Assembly (NCBI GenBank): GCA_012518125.1
Contig: JAAYTF010000121.1
Coordinates: 1 to 36,791, forward strand
Direction of reading: 5' to 3'
Source of the DNA: Bacilli bacterium
Lineage (GTDB): Bacteria; Bacillota; Bacilli; Bacillales; Amphibacillaceae
Length of the DNA: 36,791 nt
Positions 18,061-25,688 of the stretch are shown here, piece by piece. The stretch's first letter is position 1; the number at the start of each line of letters is the position of its first letter. The notes beneath the pieces are model-generated. The model ran no database searches, was not told where the DNA came from, and was given only the letters and a program-made list of their open reading frames with translations. The position numbers and the translations under genes are program-made.

Positions 18061-20397
18061 ATGGAAAAAGAAGCGAAAACGCAAGAATTGCCGTTGTTGG
18101 CCTTGCGCGGCGTTTTGGTTTATCCGACGATGGTCATTCATTTGGATGTCGGAAGAAGAAAGTCGATCCAAGCATTGGAATCCGCCATGATGGGCGATCA
18201 AGTGCTGTTTTTAGTGACGCAAAAGGAAGTCGCCATCGAAGATCCCGAACCGGAAGATTTGTATCATATCGGCACCGTAGCGAAAATCAATCAAATGATC
18301 AAACTGCCGAACGGAACGATGCGAATTTTGGTCGAAGGAATGAAACGCGGCGAAATCGTCAAATTCATCGAAACGGAAGATGAATTTGTCGTTGAAATAG
18401 AGGAACGTGATGATGTCAAGTATGGCGATCACGAAGAAGAAGCATTGATGCGCCAATTGGTGGCGCAGTTTGAAGAATACATCAAAGTATCCCGCAAGGT
18501 GACGAAAGAGACGCTCGCGACAGTGGTCGATATCGATGATCCAAGTCGACTGACATATATGATCGCCGCTCACGTCCCGATGAAAATAAAAGACCGCCAG
18601 TCATTGATCGAAGTCGATGATTTAAAAGAACGCATGAAACAGCTGCTAATGATTTTGGCGAACGAGAAAAAAGTGCTCGATTTGGAACGGAAAATCGGAA
18701 AACGTGTACAAAGTTCAATGGAACGAACACAAAAAGAATATTATTTGCGTGAACAGTTAAAAGCGATACAAAAGGAATTGGCGGAAGGCGATGGCAAATA
18801 CAGCGAAATCGAAAAGCTGCGCGAGGACATCAAAAAGGCGAAAATGCCGGAGCGTGTTGAAAAAGTCGCCCTAGAGGAATTGGAACGTTACGAACGCATT
18901 CCGCAAAATTCCGCTGAAAGCTCCGTCATCCGCAATTATTTGGATTGGCTGATTTCGTTGCCATGGCATGAAAAGACGGAAGATACGATTGAAATTGACG
19001 AAGCTGAAAGCATTTTAAACGAAGATCATTACGGATTGGATAAGGTGAAAGAAAGAATTTTAGAATATTTGGCCGTCCAAAAGTTGACGAAAACGATCCG
19101 CGGACCGATCATATGCCTAGTCGGGCCTCCCGGCGTCGGTAAAACATCGCTTGCAAAGTCGATCGCTCGTGCGATGAATCGAAAATTCGTCCGCATCTCG
19201 CTCGGCGGCGTCCGCGATGAAGCGGAAATCCGCGGTCATCGTCGCACGTACATCGGGGCGATGCCAGGAAGAATCATCCAAGGGATGAAAAAGGCGAAAA
19301 CGATTAACCCGGTTTTCCTTCTCGATGAAATCGATAAAATGGCGCACGATTTCCGCGGCGATCCTGCTTCTGCATTATTGGAAGTGCTCGACCCGGAACA
19401 AAACAGCAATTTCAGCGACCATTACATCGAAGAAGCGTATGATTTGTCGAACGTCATGTTCATCGCCACCGCCAACTACGCAAATCAAATTCCGGGCCCA
19501 TTGTTGGACAGAATGGAAGTCATCACGATTCCAGGATATACCGAAATCGAAAAACTGCATATCGCTAAAGAACATCTGATTCCGAAACAGCTTAAAGAGA
19601 ACGGATTGAAAAAATCGAACTTGCAAATTCGCGATGAAGCAATCATCAAAATCATTCGGGAGTATACAAGGGAAGCGGGCGTCCGTGGATTGGAGCGGAC
19701 AATCGCCAAACTATGCCGTAAAACGGCCAAAATCATCGTATCCGGAAAACAAAAACGGGTCGTCATTACGGAAAAGCGGTTGGCGGAATTTTTGGGCAAA
19801 CCGTTGTACCGTTACGGGCAAATCGAACAAGAAGACCAAGTAGGAACGGCGACGGGACTAGCTTATACACCGTTTGGCGGGGACACGTTATCGATCGAGG
19901 TGGCCCATTATCCAGGTAAAGGGGAACTCATCCTAACGGGAAAACTCGGCGATGTCATGCGTGAATCGGCCCAAGCCGCTTTCAGTTACATTCGGGCGCG
20001 CACGAAAGAATTGGATATCGACCCTGAATTCCATAAAAAATATGACATCCATATCCACGTTCCAGAAGGGGCGACACCGAAAGATGGACCGTCCGCCGGC
20101 ATCACGATGGCGACAGCCCTCATCTCTTCCTTGACGGGAAGACCGGTGAAACGCAACGTCGGCATGACCGGAGAAATCACGCTCCGAGGACACGTGTTGC
20201 CGATTGGCGGTTTGAAGGAAAAGGCGTTGAGCGCCCATCGCGCCGGATTGACGCACATCATCATTCCGGCGGATAACGAACGCGATCTTGACGACATTCC
20301 TGAGAGCGTTCGTCAAGACATCACGTTCATCAAAGTGAAACATTTGGATGAAGTATTAGAACATGCGTTAGTAGGGGACGAACATGAAGATTCATAA
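18061..20397 (+). CDS. lonA: Lon protease LonA
   Basis: Cytosolic ATP-dependent serine protease for misfolded and regulatory proteins, 778 aa, full length. The N-terminal LON substrate-binding domain starts ELPLLALRGVLVYPTM. It is followed by the helical linker, the AAA+ module with GPPGVGKTS (about residue 356) and FLLDEIDKM, and the protease domain. The Ser-Lys dyad is intact: Ser in DGPSAGI (near 678) and Lys in GGLKEKAL (near 720). AAGGAGG precedes the ATG. The 3' end overlaps engB by 14 bases, so the two are translationally coupled. Confidence 0.98.
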   Translation: MEKEAKTQELPLLALRGVLVYPTMVIHLDVGRRKSIQALESAMMGDQVLFLVTQKEVAIEDPEPEDLYHIGTVAKINQMIKLPNGTMRILVEGMKRGEIVKFIETEDEFVVEIEERDDVKYGDHEEEALMRQLVAQFEEYIKVSRKVTKETLATVVDIDDPSRLTYMIAAHVPMKIKDRQSLIEVDDLKERMKQLLMILANEKKVLDLERKIGKRVQSSMERTQKEYYLREQLKAIQKELAEGDGKYSEIEKLREDIKKAKMPERVEKVALEELERYERIPQNSAESSVIRNYLDWLISLPWHEKTEDTIEIDEAESILNEDHYGLDKVKERILEYLAVQKLTKTIRGPIICLVGPPGVGKTSLAKSIARAMNRKFVRISLGGVRDEAEIRGHRRTYIGAMPGRIIQGMKKAKTINPVFLLDEIDKMAHDFRGDPASALLEVLDPEQNSNFSDHYIEEAYDLSNVMFIATANYANQIPGPLLDRMEVITIPGYTEIEKLHIAKEHLIPKQLKENGLKKSNLQIRDEAIIKIIREYTREAGVRGLERTIAKLCRKTAKIIVSGKQKRVVITEKRLAEFLGKPLYRYGQIEQEDQVGTATGLAYTPFGGDTLSIEVAHYPGKGELILTGKLGDVMRESAQAAFSYIRARTKELDIDPEFHKKYDIHIHVPEGATPKDGPSAGITMATALISSLTGRPVKRNVGMTGEITLRGHVLPIGGLKEKALSAHRAGLTHIIIPADNERDLDDIPESVRQDITFIKVKHLDEVLEHALVGDEHEDS

Positions 20398-20962
20398 AGC
20401 GGAATTGGTCATCAGTGCAGTAGACAAGTCGCAATACCCGAAAGACGATTTGCCGGAAATCGCCTTGGCAGGTCGTTCCAATGTCGGCAAGTCTTCCTTC
20501 ATCAACAAAATGATCGGCAGAAAAAATTTGGTGCATACATCATCGAAACCGGGGAAAACCCGCACGTTGAACTTTTATCGGATCAACGATCGATTTTATT
20601 TCGTCGATGTCCCAGGATACGGCTATGCAAAAGTGTCGAAGAAGGAACGGGAAAAATGGGGGCGGATGATGGAAGACTATTTCGAGACAAGAAAAAATTT
20701 GTGTGACGTCGTCCTCATCATCGACAGTCGCCACTTGCCGACAAATGATGATTTGCAAATGTATGAATACGCAACGTATTTGAATATCCCGCTCATCATC
20801 ATCGCGACGAAAGTGGATAAATTAAGTAAAAACAAGTGGAACAAAAACGTAAATGACTTGAAAAAAGTGTTCCACGCCCCAGAAGTTCCGATCATTCCGT
20901 TTTCAGCAGTCACGGGGATGAATAAAGATAAAGTATGGAGCGAATTGGAGAAATACATGTAA
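20384..20962 (+). CDS. engB: Ribosome-biogenesis GTPase EngB (YsxC/YihA)
   Basis: Essential GTPase that acts in assembly of the 50S ribosomal subunit, 192 aa. G1 is GRSNVGKSS (about residues 28-36), G3 is DVPGYG, G4 is TKVDK, and G5 is in FSAVTG. It overlaps the end of lonA in another frame, as in other Bacilli (lonA-ysxC). The gene ends four bases before a large nested inverted repeat that separates it from a convergent gene. Confidence 0.98.
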   Translation: MKIHKAELVISAVDKSQYPKDDLPEIALAGRSNVGKSSFINKMIGRKNLVHTSSKPGKTRTLNFYRINDRFYFVDVPGYGYAKVSKKEREKWGRMMEDYFETRKNLCDVVLIIDSRHLPTNDDLQMYEYATYLNIPLIIIATKVDKLSKNKWNKNVNDLKKVFHAPEVPIIPFSAVTGMNKDKVWSELEKYM

Positions 20963-20966
20963 AAAG

Positions 20967-21072
20967 AGGCTGGGACAAAACTAGTCTTTTAGATAAGAAA
21001 ACGGACTGTATCAATGGAAAATTTGATGCAGCCCGTTTTTTTACATATAGTAGAAGGGTTTTGTCCCAGCCT
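20967..21072. repeat. 106-bp nested inverted repeat, likely bidirectional terminator element
   Basis: Perfect 15-bp outer arms AGGCTGGGACAAAAC (20967-20981) and GTTTTGTCCCAGCCT (21058-21072) enclose a second imperfect hairpin. Its arms are AAAACGG(A)CTG and CAGCCCGTTTT (20998-21039), with TATCAA/TTGATG above them. A/T runs flank both sides. It sits exactly between the stops of convergent engB and the LiaF-like gene. GGCTGGGACA-type hairpins recur in Firmicute genomes, so this is probably one copy of a dispersed family (recollection, not searched). Confidence 0.8.
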
Positions 21073-21555
21073 TTATTTTTTTCGAATAAAGTAAATGCCG
21101 ATCGCAATCAAGATGACTGGCCAAAACGTTTCGATAAAATCGATGATGCCGTATATTCCTTGAAACCATTCCGGAAGCGAAATGGAAAAAATCATGATGA
21201 CGGAAATCGTGATCAAAACGACCGCAGGAATCAAGCCCTTTTTCGTGTAGATAAAGCGCACGATATAAGCGATGCCGATGATCAATGTATAGACCGACCA
21301 ATGGTTGTACCAAAAATCGTAATTTTGTAAACCGTGAAAATGAATGCCTAAACCGAGGAAAATGACGCCGATGAAAATGTTTTGTTTATCTTTCGTCGAA
21401 TAGCTGTGCAATAAAAAGCTGATGCCGATGATCGCCAATATCGTCGGCCATCCGACAAATGGACGAAAGATGGCCAAGTCCAATTGTTTGATAAGAAAAT
21501 AGACGCCCAGTCCGATCAGCAAATAAGCGATGAACAAGTTTTGTTTGCGCATCAT
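21073..21555 (-). CDS. Four/five-TM membrane protein with LiaF/LiaI-type transmembrane domain
   Basis: A 160-residue integral membrane protein of unknown function. Hydrophobic helices are regularly spaced: FIAYLLIGLGVYFLI, ILAIIGISFLL, FIGVIFLGLGIHF, YTLIIGIAYIVRF, and a final FWPVILIAIGIYFI followed by RKK. The repeated GLGVYFL/WPxILIxIGIYF pattern is typical of the LiaF/LiaI-like (DUF5668-type) transmembrane domain found in cell-envelope stress proteins. No cytoplasmic or regulatory domain is present. I use the ATG at 21555, seven bases after AAGGTGA. It is the last of a minus-strand group (sco remnant, AEC transporter, this gene) inserted between engB and hemA. Confidence 0.7.
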   Translation of the reverse strand: MMRKQNLFIAYLLIGLGVYFLIKQLDLAIFRPFVGWPTILAIIGISFLLHSYSTKDKQNIFIGVIFLGLGIHFHGLQNYDFWYNHWSVYTLIIGIAYIVRFIYTKKGLIPAVVLITISVIMIFSISLPEWFQGIYGIIDFIETFWPVILIAIGIYFIRKK

Positions 21556-21624
21556 GTCCGATTCACCTTCTTCCATTCCTACCATGTCAAAAACACATTC
21601 CCTTACATATTACAATATAACACA

Positions 21625-22587
21625 TTAGGCGACAAATAATGTTTCGTAATACGGTTGTATAAAAAGCAGCACGTAATACAATAGTGGAATGGTAATTACG
21701 CAAAGGACGGTCGTTACGATGACCCCGACGGAACTGAAGGAACTATCGCCGCCGAATTTTTGGGCATAGATCGAAACGGTCGAGGCGCTCGGCATCGCCG
21801 AAGTTAAAACTGCTACAACAAACAAATGATACGGCACTTGGAACATGAGGAATACGAACAAAAATGTAGGGATGATGCATAAACGAAAAAGAGCCGCCTG
21901 CCAAATATAACGGTTTTTGATATACATGTTAATTTGCGAACGCTTCATTTCAGCTAGTAAAATGCCGATTAAAATCATCGATAACGGAATCGTCATTTTG
22001 CCCACCATTTCGAATGTATCGAGAATAAAATTCGGCCATGTATAAGGAGAAAACAAAACGACGACGCCGAGGGAAGTGGACAACGTTCCGGGATTGAAAA
22101 AGACAAGTTTCCAGTTAACCACATTTTTTTGTTTCGTAAACAAGTAAATGCCATATGACCAGATTAAAAACAAATAACACACATTAAAAATCGTAATATA
22201 CATCATGCCTGGTTCGTTAAAAATGATATAGATGATGGCGAAACCGATAAACCCTTGATTTCCGAAAATGATCAAGCTTTCATAGACCGTCTTTTGCGCT
22301 TTTGGCAATCTGGCACGTTTGCGTAGCCAAGCGGCATAGATGACGGAAGCGAAGATGATAAAAAGCGACATCGAAGTCAGCCACAACATATCGATGACGA
22401 TGTCATACGTAAACGTCGCATTGAGGGAATACAAAATAATGAGCGGCAACGTGACGTTCAATAAGAGTTGGGTGATCGTATCTTTGGACTTTTCATTGAA
22501 AATATTCATTTTGCGACAGAATAGGCCGATGAAAACCATAAAATAAAGGGGGATCATTTCTTGCAGAAAACTGTTTAACGATAACAC
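21625..22587 (-). CDS. AEC family transporter (auxin efflux carrier superfamily)
   Basis: A 320-residue membrane protein of the AEC/bile-arginine-transporter superfamily; bacterial members are predicted exporters or carriers of malate, malonate and similar compounds. It has about ten hydrophobic segments and the family patterns LNVTLPLIILYSL, GNQGFIGFAI, TIPLSMILIGILLA and AMPSASTVSIYAQKFGGD near the end. The GTG at 22587 follows AAAGGAG by eight bases; an extension to 22620 lacks support. The substrate is unknown. It does not belong to the heme gene cluster but lies just upstream of it in the opposite orientation. Confidence 0.88.
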   Translation of the reverse strand: MLSLNSFLQEMIPLYFMVFIGLFCRKMNIFNEKSKDTITQLLLNVTLPLIILYSLNATFTYDIVIDMLWLTSMSLFIIFASVIYAAWLRKRARLPKAQKTVYESLIIFGNQGFIGFAIIYIIFNEPGMMYITIFNVCYLFLIWSYGIYLFTKQKNVVNWKLVFFNPGTLSTSLGVVVLFSPYTWPNFILDTFEMVGKMTIPLSMILIGILLAEMKRSQINMYIKNRYIWQAALFRLCIIPTFLFVFLMFQVPYHLFVVAVLTSAMPSASTVSIYAQKFGGDSSFSSVGVIVTTVLCVITIPLLYYVLLFIQPYYETLFVA

Positions 22588-22642
22588 AAATTTCTCTCCT
22601 TTCCGTTTAACATATGCCAAAAAAGGAGAGACGTTCCATCCG

Positions 22643-22939
22643 TCATTTAGCGAGTTTTTCTATATCGTTGATCAATTCTTGTACATAGCGATCGTTGCTG
22701 TAATGGTACTTATTGACGATGTTAGCGTTTTGATCGATCAAATAAAAACTAGAACGATGAATGATTTGATCGGAATCGACCGGTTTTTGCACGATCGTTG
22801 AAAACTGTTCGTGAGCAAACCGTACAATTTCTTCTTGTGTATATCCGGTCAACAGATGCCAGTTAGCATCATCGTCCGTAAATTGTTGTACATAACGTTT
22901 CAAATGACAAAAGATAATAAAAAATTTCAAAAATGCCAT
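22643..22939 (-). pseudogene. 5'-truncated SCO1/SenC (BsSco-like) gene remnant
   Basis: The 98-codon frame matches only the C-terminal half of SCO1-type copper chaperones for cytochrome oxidase. From about LKRYVQQF (22900) onward it reads NWHLLTGYTQEEI and QIIHRSSFYLID, closely parallel to B. subtilis BsSco (YpmQ), including the copper-ligand histidine. The signal peptide/lipobox and the CxxxC copper site, roughly the first 95-100 residues, are missing, and the first ~12 codons look unrelated. Without CxxxC it cannot be a working SCO protein. The breakpoint lies near 22905-22940, next to other debris. Confidence 0.8.
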
Positions 22940-23081
22940 GGCGACCTTCGTCTTGATTCTTGATGAGATTGGTTGGATGCTCGATGAATTAATAGCGTCT
23001 TACTTGAATCCGTATATGGAAGAAATGCCGCGGACAACAGAAGCCGAAACGGTCGAGCAAAATGCATTGACAGAAGAATGA
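22938..23081 (+). pseudogene. Short open frame, possible 3' remnant of an unknown gene
   Basis: A 47-codon frame beginning MATFVLILDEIGW and ending in an acidic tail (ETVEQNALTEE). It begins at the breakpoint of the SCO1 remnant and is followed 13 bases after its stop by a proper terminator hairpin. The combination suggests the tail of a formerly longer plus-strand gene that kept its terminator. I do not recognise the family, and it has no convincing ribosome-binding site. Confidence 0.35.
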
Positions 23082-23094
23082 GTGGAGCATTTTC

Positions 23095-23137
23095 GGTTTG
23101 GGCAAAAATATATTTAAGTTTTTGTCCAAACCTTTTT
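23095..23137 (+). terminator. Rho-independent terminator
   Basis: GGTTTGGGCAAAAA (23095-23108) pairs over 14 bp, with one G-U, with TTTTTGTCCAAACC (23119-23132), followed by TTTTT. Its arms resemble the GGCTGGGACAAAAC arm of the element at 20967. Confidence 0.85.
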
Positions 23138-23326
23138 CGTATTCAAACTTGGTCAAGTTGCGACAATGAACCGGGGCCATAACGTGCCGAACATCGCTTC
23201 GTTAATTTATCGTCACTATGAACCTTTCTAAATTTCATGAAGATGCTTCCAAAAGAAGGCGAAAACTTACAGTTTGTGGCAAAACCAGACAGGTGTGTAT
23301 CAAAACGGCCAATATAGATTTTAATA

Positions 23327-23341
23327 TGATAATAATTGTAA
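23327..23341. promoter_or_regulatory. Fur/PerR-type operator candidate upstream of hemA
   Basis: TGATAATAATTGTAA is a 7-1-7 element. It matches 12 of 14 positions of both the B. subtilis Fur box (TGATAATnATTATCA) and the Per box (TTATAATnATTATAA): the left half is Fur-like and the right half ends PerR-like. hemA is a known PerR target in B. subtilis. Confidence 0.5.
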
Positions 23342-23363
23342 AAAGGTGTTCAAATTTATTCGG

Positions 23364-23399
23364 TTAATTTTATTGGATTTGATGTTATAATAATATTTA
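23364..23399 (+). promoter_or_regulatory. hemA promoter with overlapping PerR-like half-site
   Basis: A perfect -10 TATAAT (23386-23391) with a weak -35 TTAATT (23364-23369), 16-bp spacer. TTATAATAATATTTA (23385-23399) overlays the -10 and has a perfect left Per-box half but a poor right half. A weak -35 with an operator at the -10 suits a repressible promoter. Confidence 0.45.
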
Positions 23400-23430
23400 G
23401 CACATGAACTGGTCAAAAGGAGCATGAATA

Positions 23431-24783
23431 GTGTATATCTTACAAGTAGGTTTCAACCATTTAACGACTCCAGTAGAAATCCGTGAACAATTCGTTTTTA
23501 GTGAACAAAAGCTTGCTGAAGCGAACGTTCATTTAAAAAATAGAAAAAGCATTTTGGAAAATGTCATCTTATCGACGTGCAACCGTACAGAGATTTATGC
23601 TGTCGTTGATCAAATTCATACAGGAAGATATTACATTAAACAATTTTTGCAAGACTGGTTTTCGATTCCGATGGAGTCTTTTGATTCGTATTTGGTGATC
23701 AAAGAAGATGAAGAAGCTGTTGAACATTTGTTCCAAGTCGCGGCAGGGCTCCAATCGATGGTTTTGGGAGAAACGCAAATCCTCGGTCAAGTGAGGGACG
23801 CCTTTTTCGTCGCCCAAAACGCAAAAACGACCGGAACGATTTTCAATGAATTGTTCAAACGGGTCATCACGTTTGCCAAGCGCGTCCATCACGAAACCGC
23901 CATCGGTGAACATGCCGTTTCCATCAGTTACGCCGCCGTTCAATTGGCGAAAAAAATTTACGGCAATATCGAAAATAAACATGTCGTCATTTACGGTGCC
24001 GGTGAAATGGGCGAATTGGCCGTCAAAAACTTGATCGGCGCAGGGGTGAAGAACATCACCGTCGTCAATAGAACATTGGAACGCGCAGAAGAACTGTCCC
24101 GCAAATTCAATGCCAAAGCATTGTCTGATGAACATTTGGCGGAAGCGCTTTTCGAAGCGGACATCTTCATCAGTTCAACAGCGGCGAAACATACCGTTTT
24201 GACGAAAAAAGATATTGAACCGATCCAGAAAAAGCGCAAAGGAAAACCGCTCTTTTTGGTTGATATCGCCGTTCCGCGCGATTTGGACGCTTCGATCGGG
24301 GAATTGGACAGCGTATTTTTGTATGACATCGACGACTTGCAGCATATCGTCGATGAAAACAGGGCGGAGAGGGAACGAGCAGCTGCGGAGATTATGGAAT
24401 ATTTATCCGATGAAATCCATGAATTTTACGAATGGATCGTTACGCTCGGCGTCGTTCCGGTAATCCGTGCATTGCGCGAAAAAGCGTTGAAAATCCAACA
24501 GGAAACATACGAAAGCATTTTGCGCAAAATACCCGATTTGGATGAACGTGAAAAGAAAGTCATTTCCAAACATACAAAAAGCATCATCAACCAGATGATC
24601 CGCGATCCGATCATCCAAGCGAAAGAAATGGCGGCGAAAGAAAACCGCGAGGAGCTGTTGTCGATTTTCATCGACATTTTCGGCATCGACGAGTCCGTCA
24701 AAGAAGACGTCAAACAACGTGCAAAACAAATGAAAAAAATCATGGGGAAGAAAGCGGAACGTAAAACGGTTACAATCAAATAA
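23431..24783 (+). CDS. hemA: Glutamyl-tRNA reductase
   Basis: First committed step of C5-pathway heme synthesis: reduces glutamyl-tRNA(Glu) to glutamate-1-semialdehyde with NADPH. It is 450 aa. The catalytic Cys50 is in LSTCNRTE, and VLGETQILGQV (about residues 110-120) is intact. The NADPH-binding VVIYGAGEMGELAVKNL and NRTLERAEEL are present, followed by the C-terminal dimerisation helix. The start is GTG with AAAGGAG upstream. It is the first gene of the hemAXCDBL operon, with 20 bases to hemX. Confidence 0.98.
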   Translation: MYILQVGFNHLTTPVEIREQFVFSEQKLAEANVHLKNRKSILENVILSTCNRTEIYAVVDQIHTGRYYIKQFLQDWFSIPMESFDSYLVIKEDEEAVEHLFQVAAGLQSMVLGETQILGQVRDAFFVAQNAKTTGTIFNELFKRVITFAKRVHHETAIGEHAVSISYAAVQLAKKIYGNIENKHVVIYGAGEMGELAVKNLIGAGVKNITVVNRTLERAEELSRKFNAKALSDEHLAEALFEADIFISSTAAKHTVLTKKDIEPIQKKRKGKPLFLVDIAVPRDLDASIGELDSVFLYDIDDLQHIVDENRAERERAAAEIMEYLSDEIHEFYEWIVTLGVVPVIRALREKALKIQQETYESILRKIPDLDEREKKVISKHTKSIINQMIRDPIIQAKEMAAKENREELLSIFIDIFGIDESVKEDVKQRAKQMKKIMGKKAERKTVTIK

Positions 24784-24803
24784 TAAGTTTAAGAGGTTGT
24801 GCG

Positions 24804-25622
24804 ATGTTAGCATCAAAATGGCTTTATGAAAGTATGCTTTTTATATACATGTTCAGTATCATTGGATATTTCATCGATTTCATCAAACATAATCCGAGAG
24901 TAAATAAAATGTCATTTTATTTGCTCTCGTTTGTTTGGTTTATTCAATCGATGATTCTTTTAAAGCACATTTATTATGAGCGGTCATTTCCGGTCATCGA
25001 TCTTCAAGACGGATTATTTTTTTATTCATGGATCTTGGTGATCATCTCATTGTTTGTCACGTATTTGTTCCGTGTTCATTTCGTCGTATTGTTCATGAAC
25101 GTGTTCAGTTTTTTCATCCTTTTATTATCGCTTTCAACCAACGCGACCTTCGCGCCGCAAGTGCAAGCGATTGAATTCATCCACGAAATATTGATCATCC
25201 ACATTACGCTTGCGCTATTGTCTTACGGCTTTTTTACGTTGTCATTCATCTTCGCGCTCATGTATTTGTTGCAATATTATCTGTTAAAAAAGAAGAAAGG
25301 CTTGAAATTCATTTGGCGCCTCAACGATCTTGAAAAATTGGACACATACTCCTTTTACGCCATCGTCATTGGCGTCCCGCTGCTTGCGATCGGATTAATT
25401 TTCGGTGTCGTATGGGCTTACGTGGCTGATGCGACGTTTTATTGGACCGACATTAAAACGATCGGATCGCTCGTCGTGTTGGCGATTTACACGTTGTATT
25501 TGATCGTCCGATTGGCCAAAGGTTACCGCGGCAAACCGATTTCACGTTACAATTGCGGAGCTTTCATGTTTTTGTTGATCAATTTTTTTCTCCTCGGTTC
25601 GTATTCCGATTTCCATTTTTAA
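24804..25622 (+). CDS. hemX: HemX, CcsA-like membrane protein of the heme operon
   Basis: Integral membrane protein, 272 aa, with about eight helices, from the cytochrome-c assembly (CcsA/CcmC-like) superfamily. In B. subtilis HemX lowers the cellular level of HemA protein rather than making heme itself. The visible family traits are the overall helix layout, a conserved HxxL stretch (FIHEILIIHITLALLSYGFF) and VWAYVAD near helix 6. AGAGGTTGTG precedes the ATG. It lies between hemA and hemC, as in B. subtilis. Confidence 0.92.
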   Translation: MLASKWLYESMLFIYMFSIIGYFIDFIKHNPRVNKMSFYLLSFVWFIQSMILLKHIYYERSFPVIDLQDGLFFYSWILVIISLFVTYLFRVHFVVLFMNVFSFFILLLSLSTNATFAPQVQAIEFIHEILIIHITLALLSYGFFTLSFIFALMYLLQYYLLKKKKGLKFIWRLNDLEKLDTYSFYAIVIGVPLLAIGLIFGVVWAYVADATFYWTDIKTIGSLVVLAIYTLYLIVRLAKGYRGKPISRYNCGAFMFLLINFFLLGSYSDFHF

Positions 25623-25688
25623 TCGTATGACGTTTGCTAAATGACAAACAATAAGATTTACGAAATTGCTCACGGGAGGTACACGTTA

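Larger units (their letters stand above)
22940..23430. other. Gene-debris region and hemA control region
   Basis: The first half holds the 47-codon frame (22938-23081), a terminator (23095-23137) and a further fragment near 23160-23225 that reads MNRGHNVPNIASLIYRHY then stop. It looks protein-like but I cannot assign it. The second half, from about 23300, is AT-rich and holds the hemA promoter and Fur/PerR-like boxes. Confidence 0.4.

Noticed and set aside
20967-21072. CRISPR or intact insertion sequence at the nested repeat
   Set aside because: Only one pair of inverted arms, no direct-repeat series and no transposase frame.
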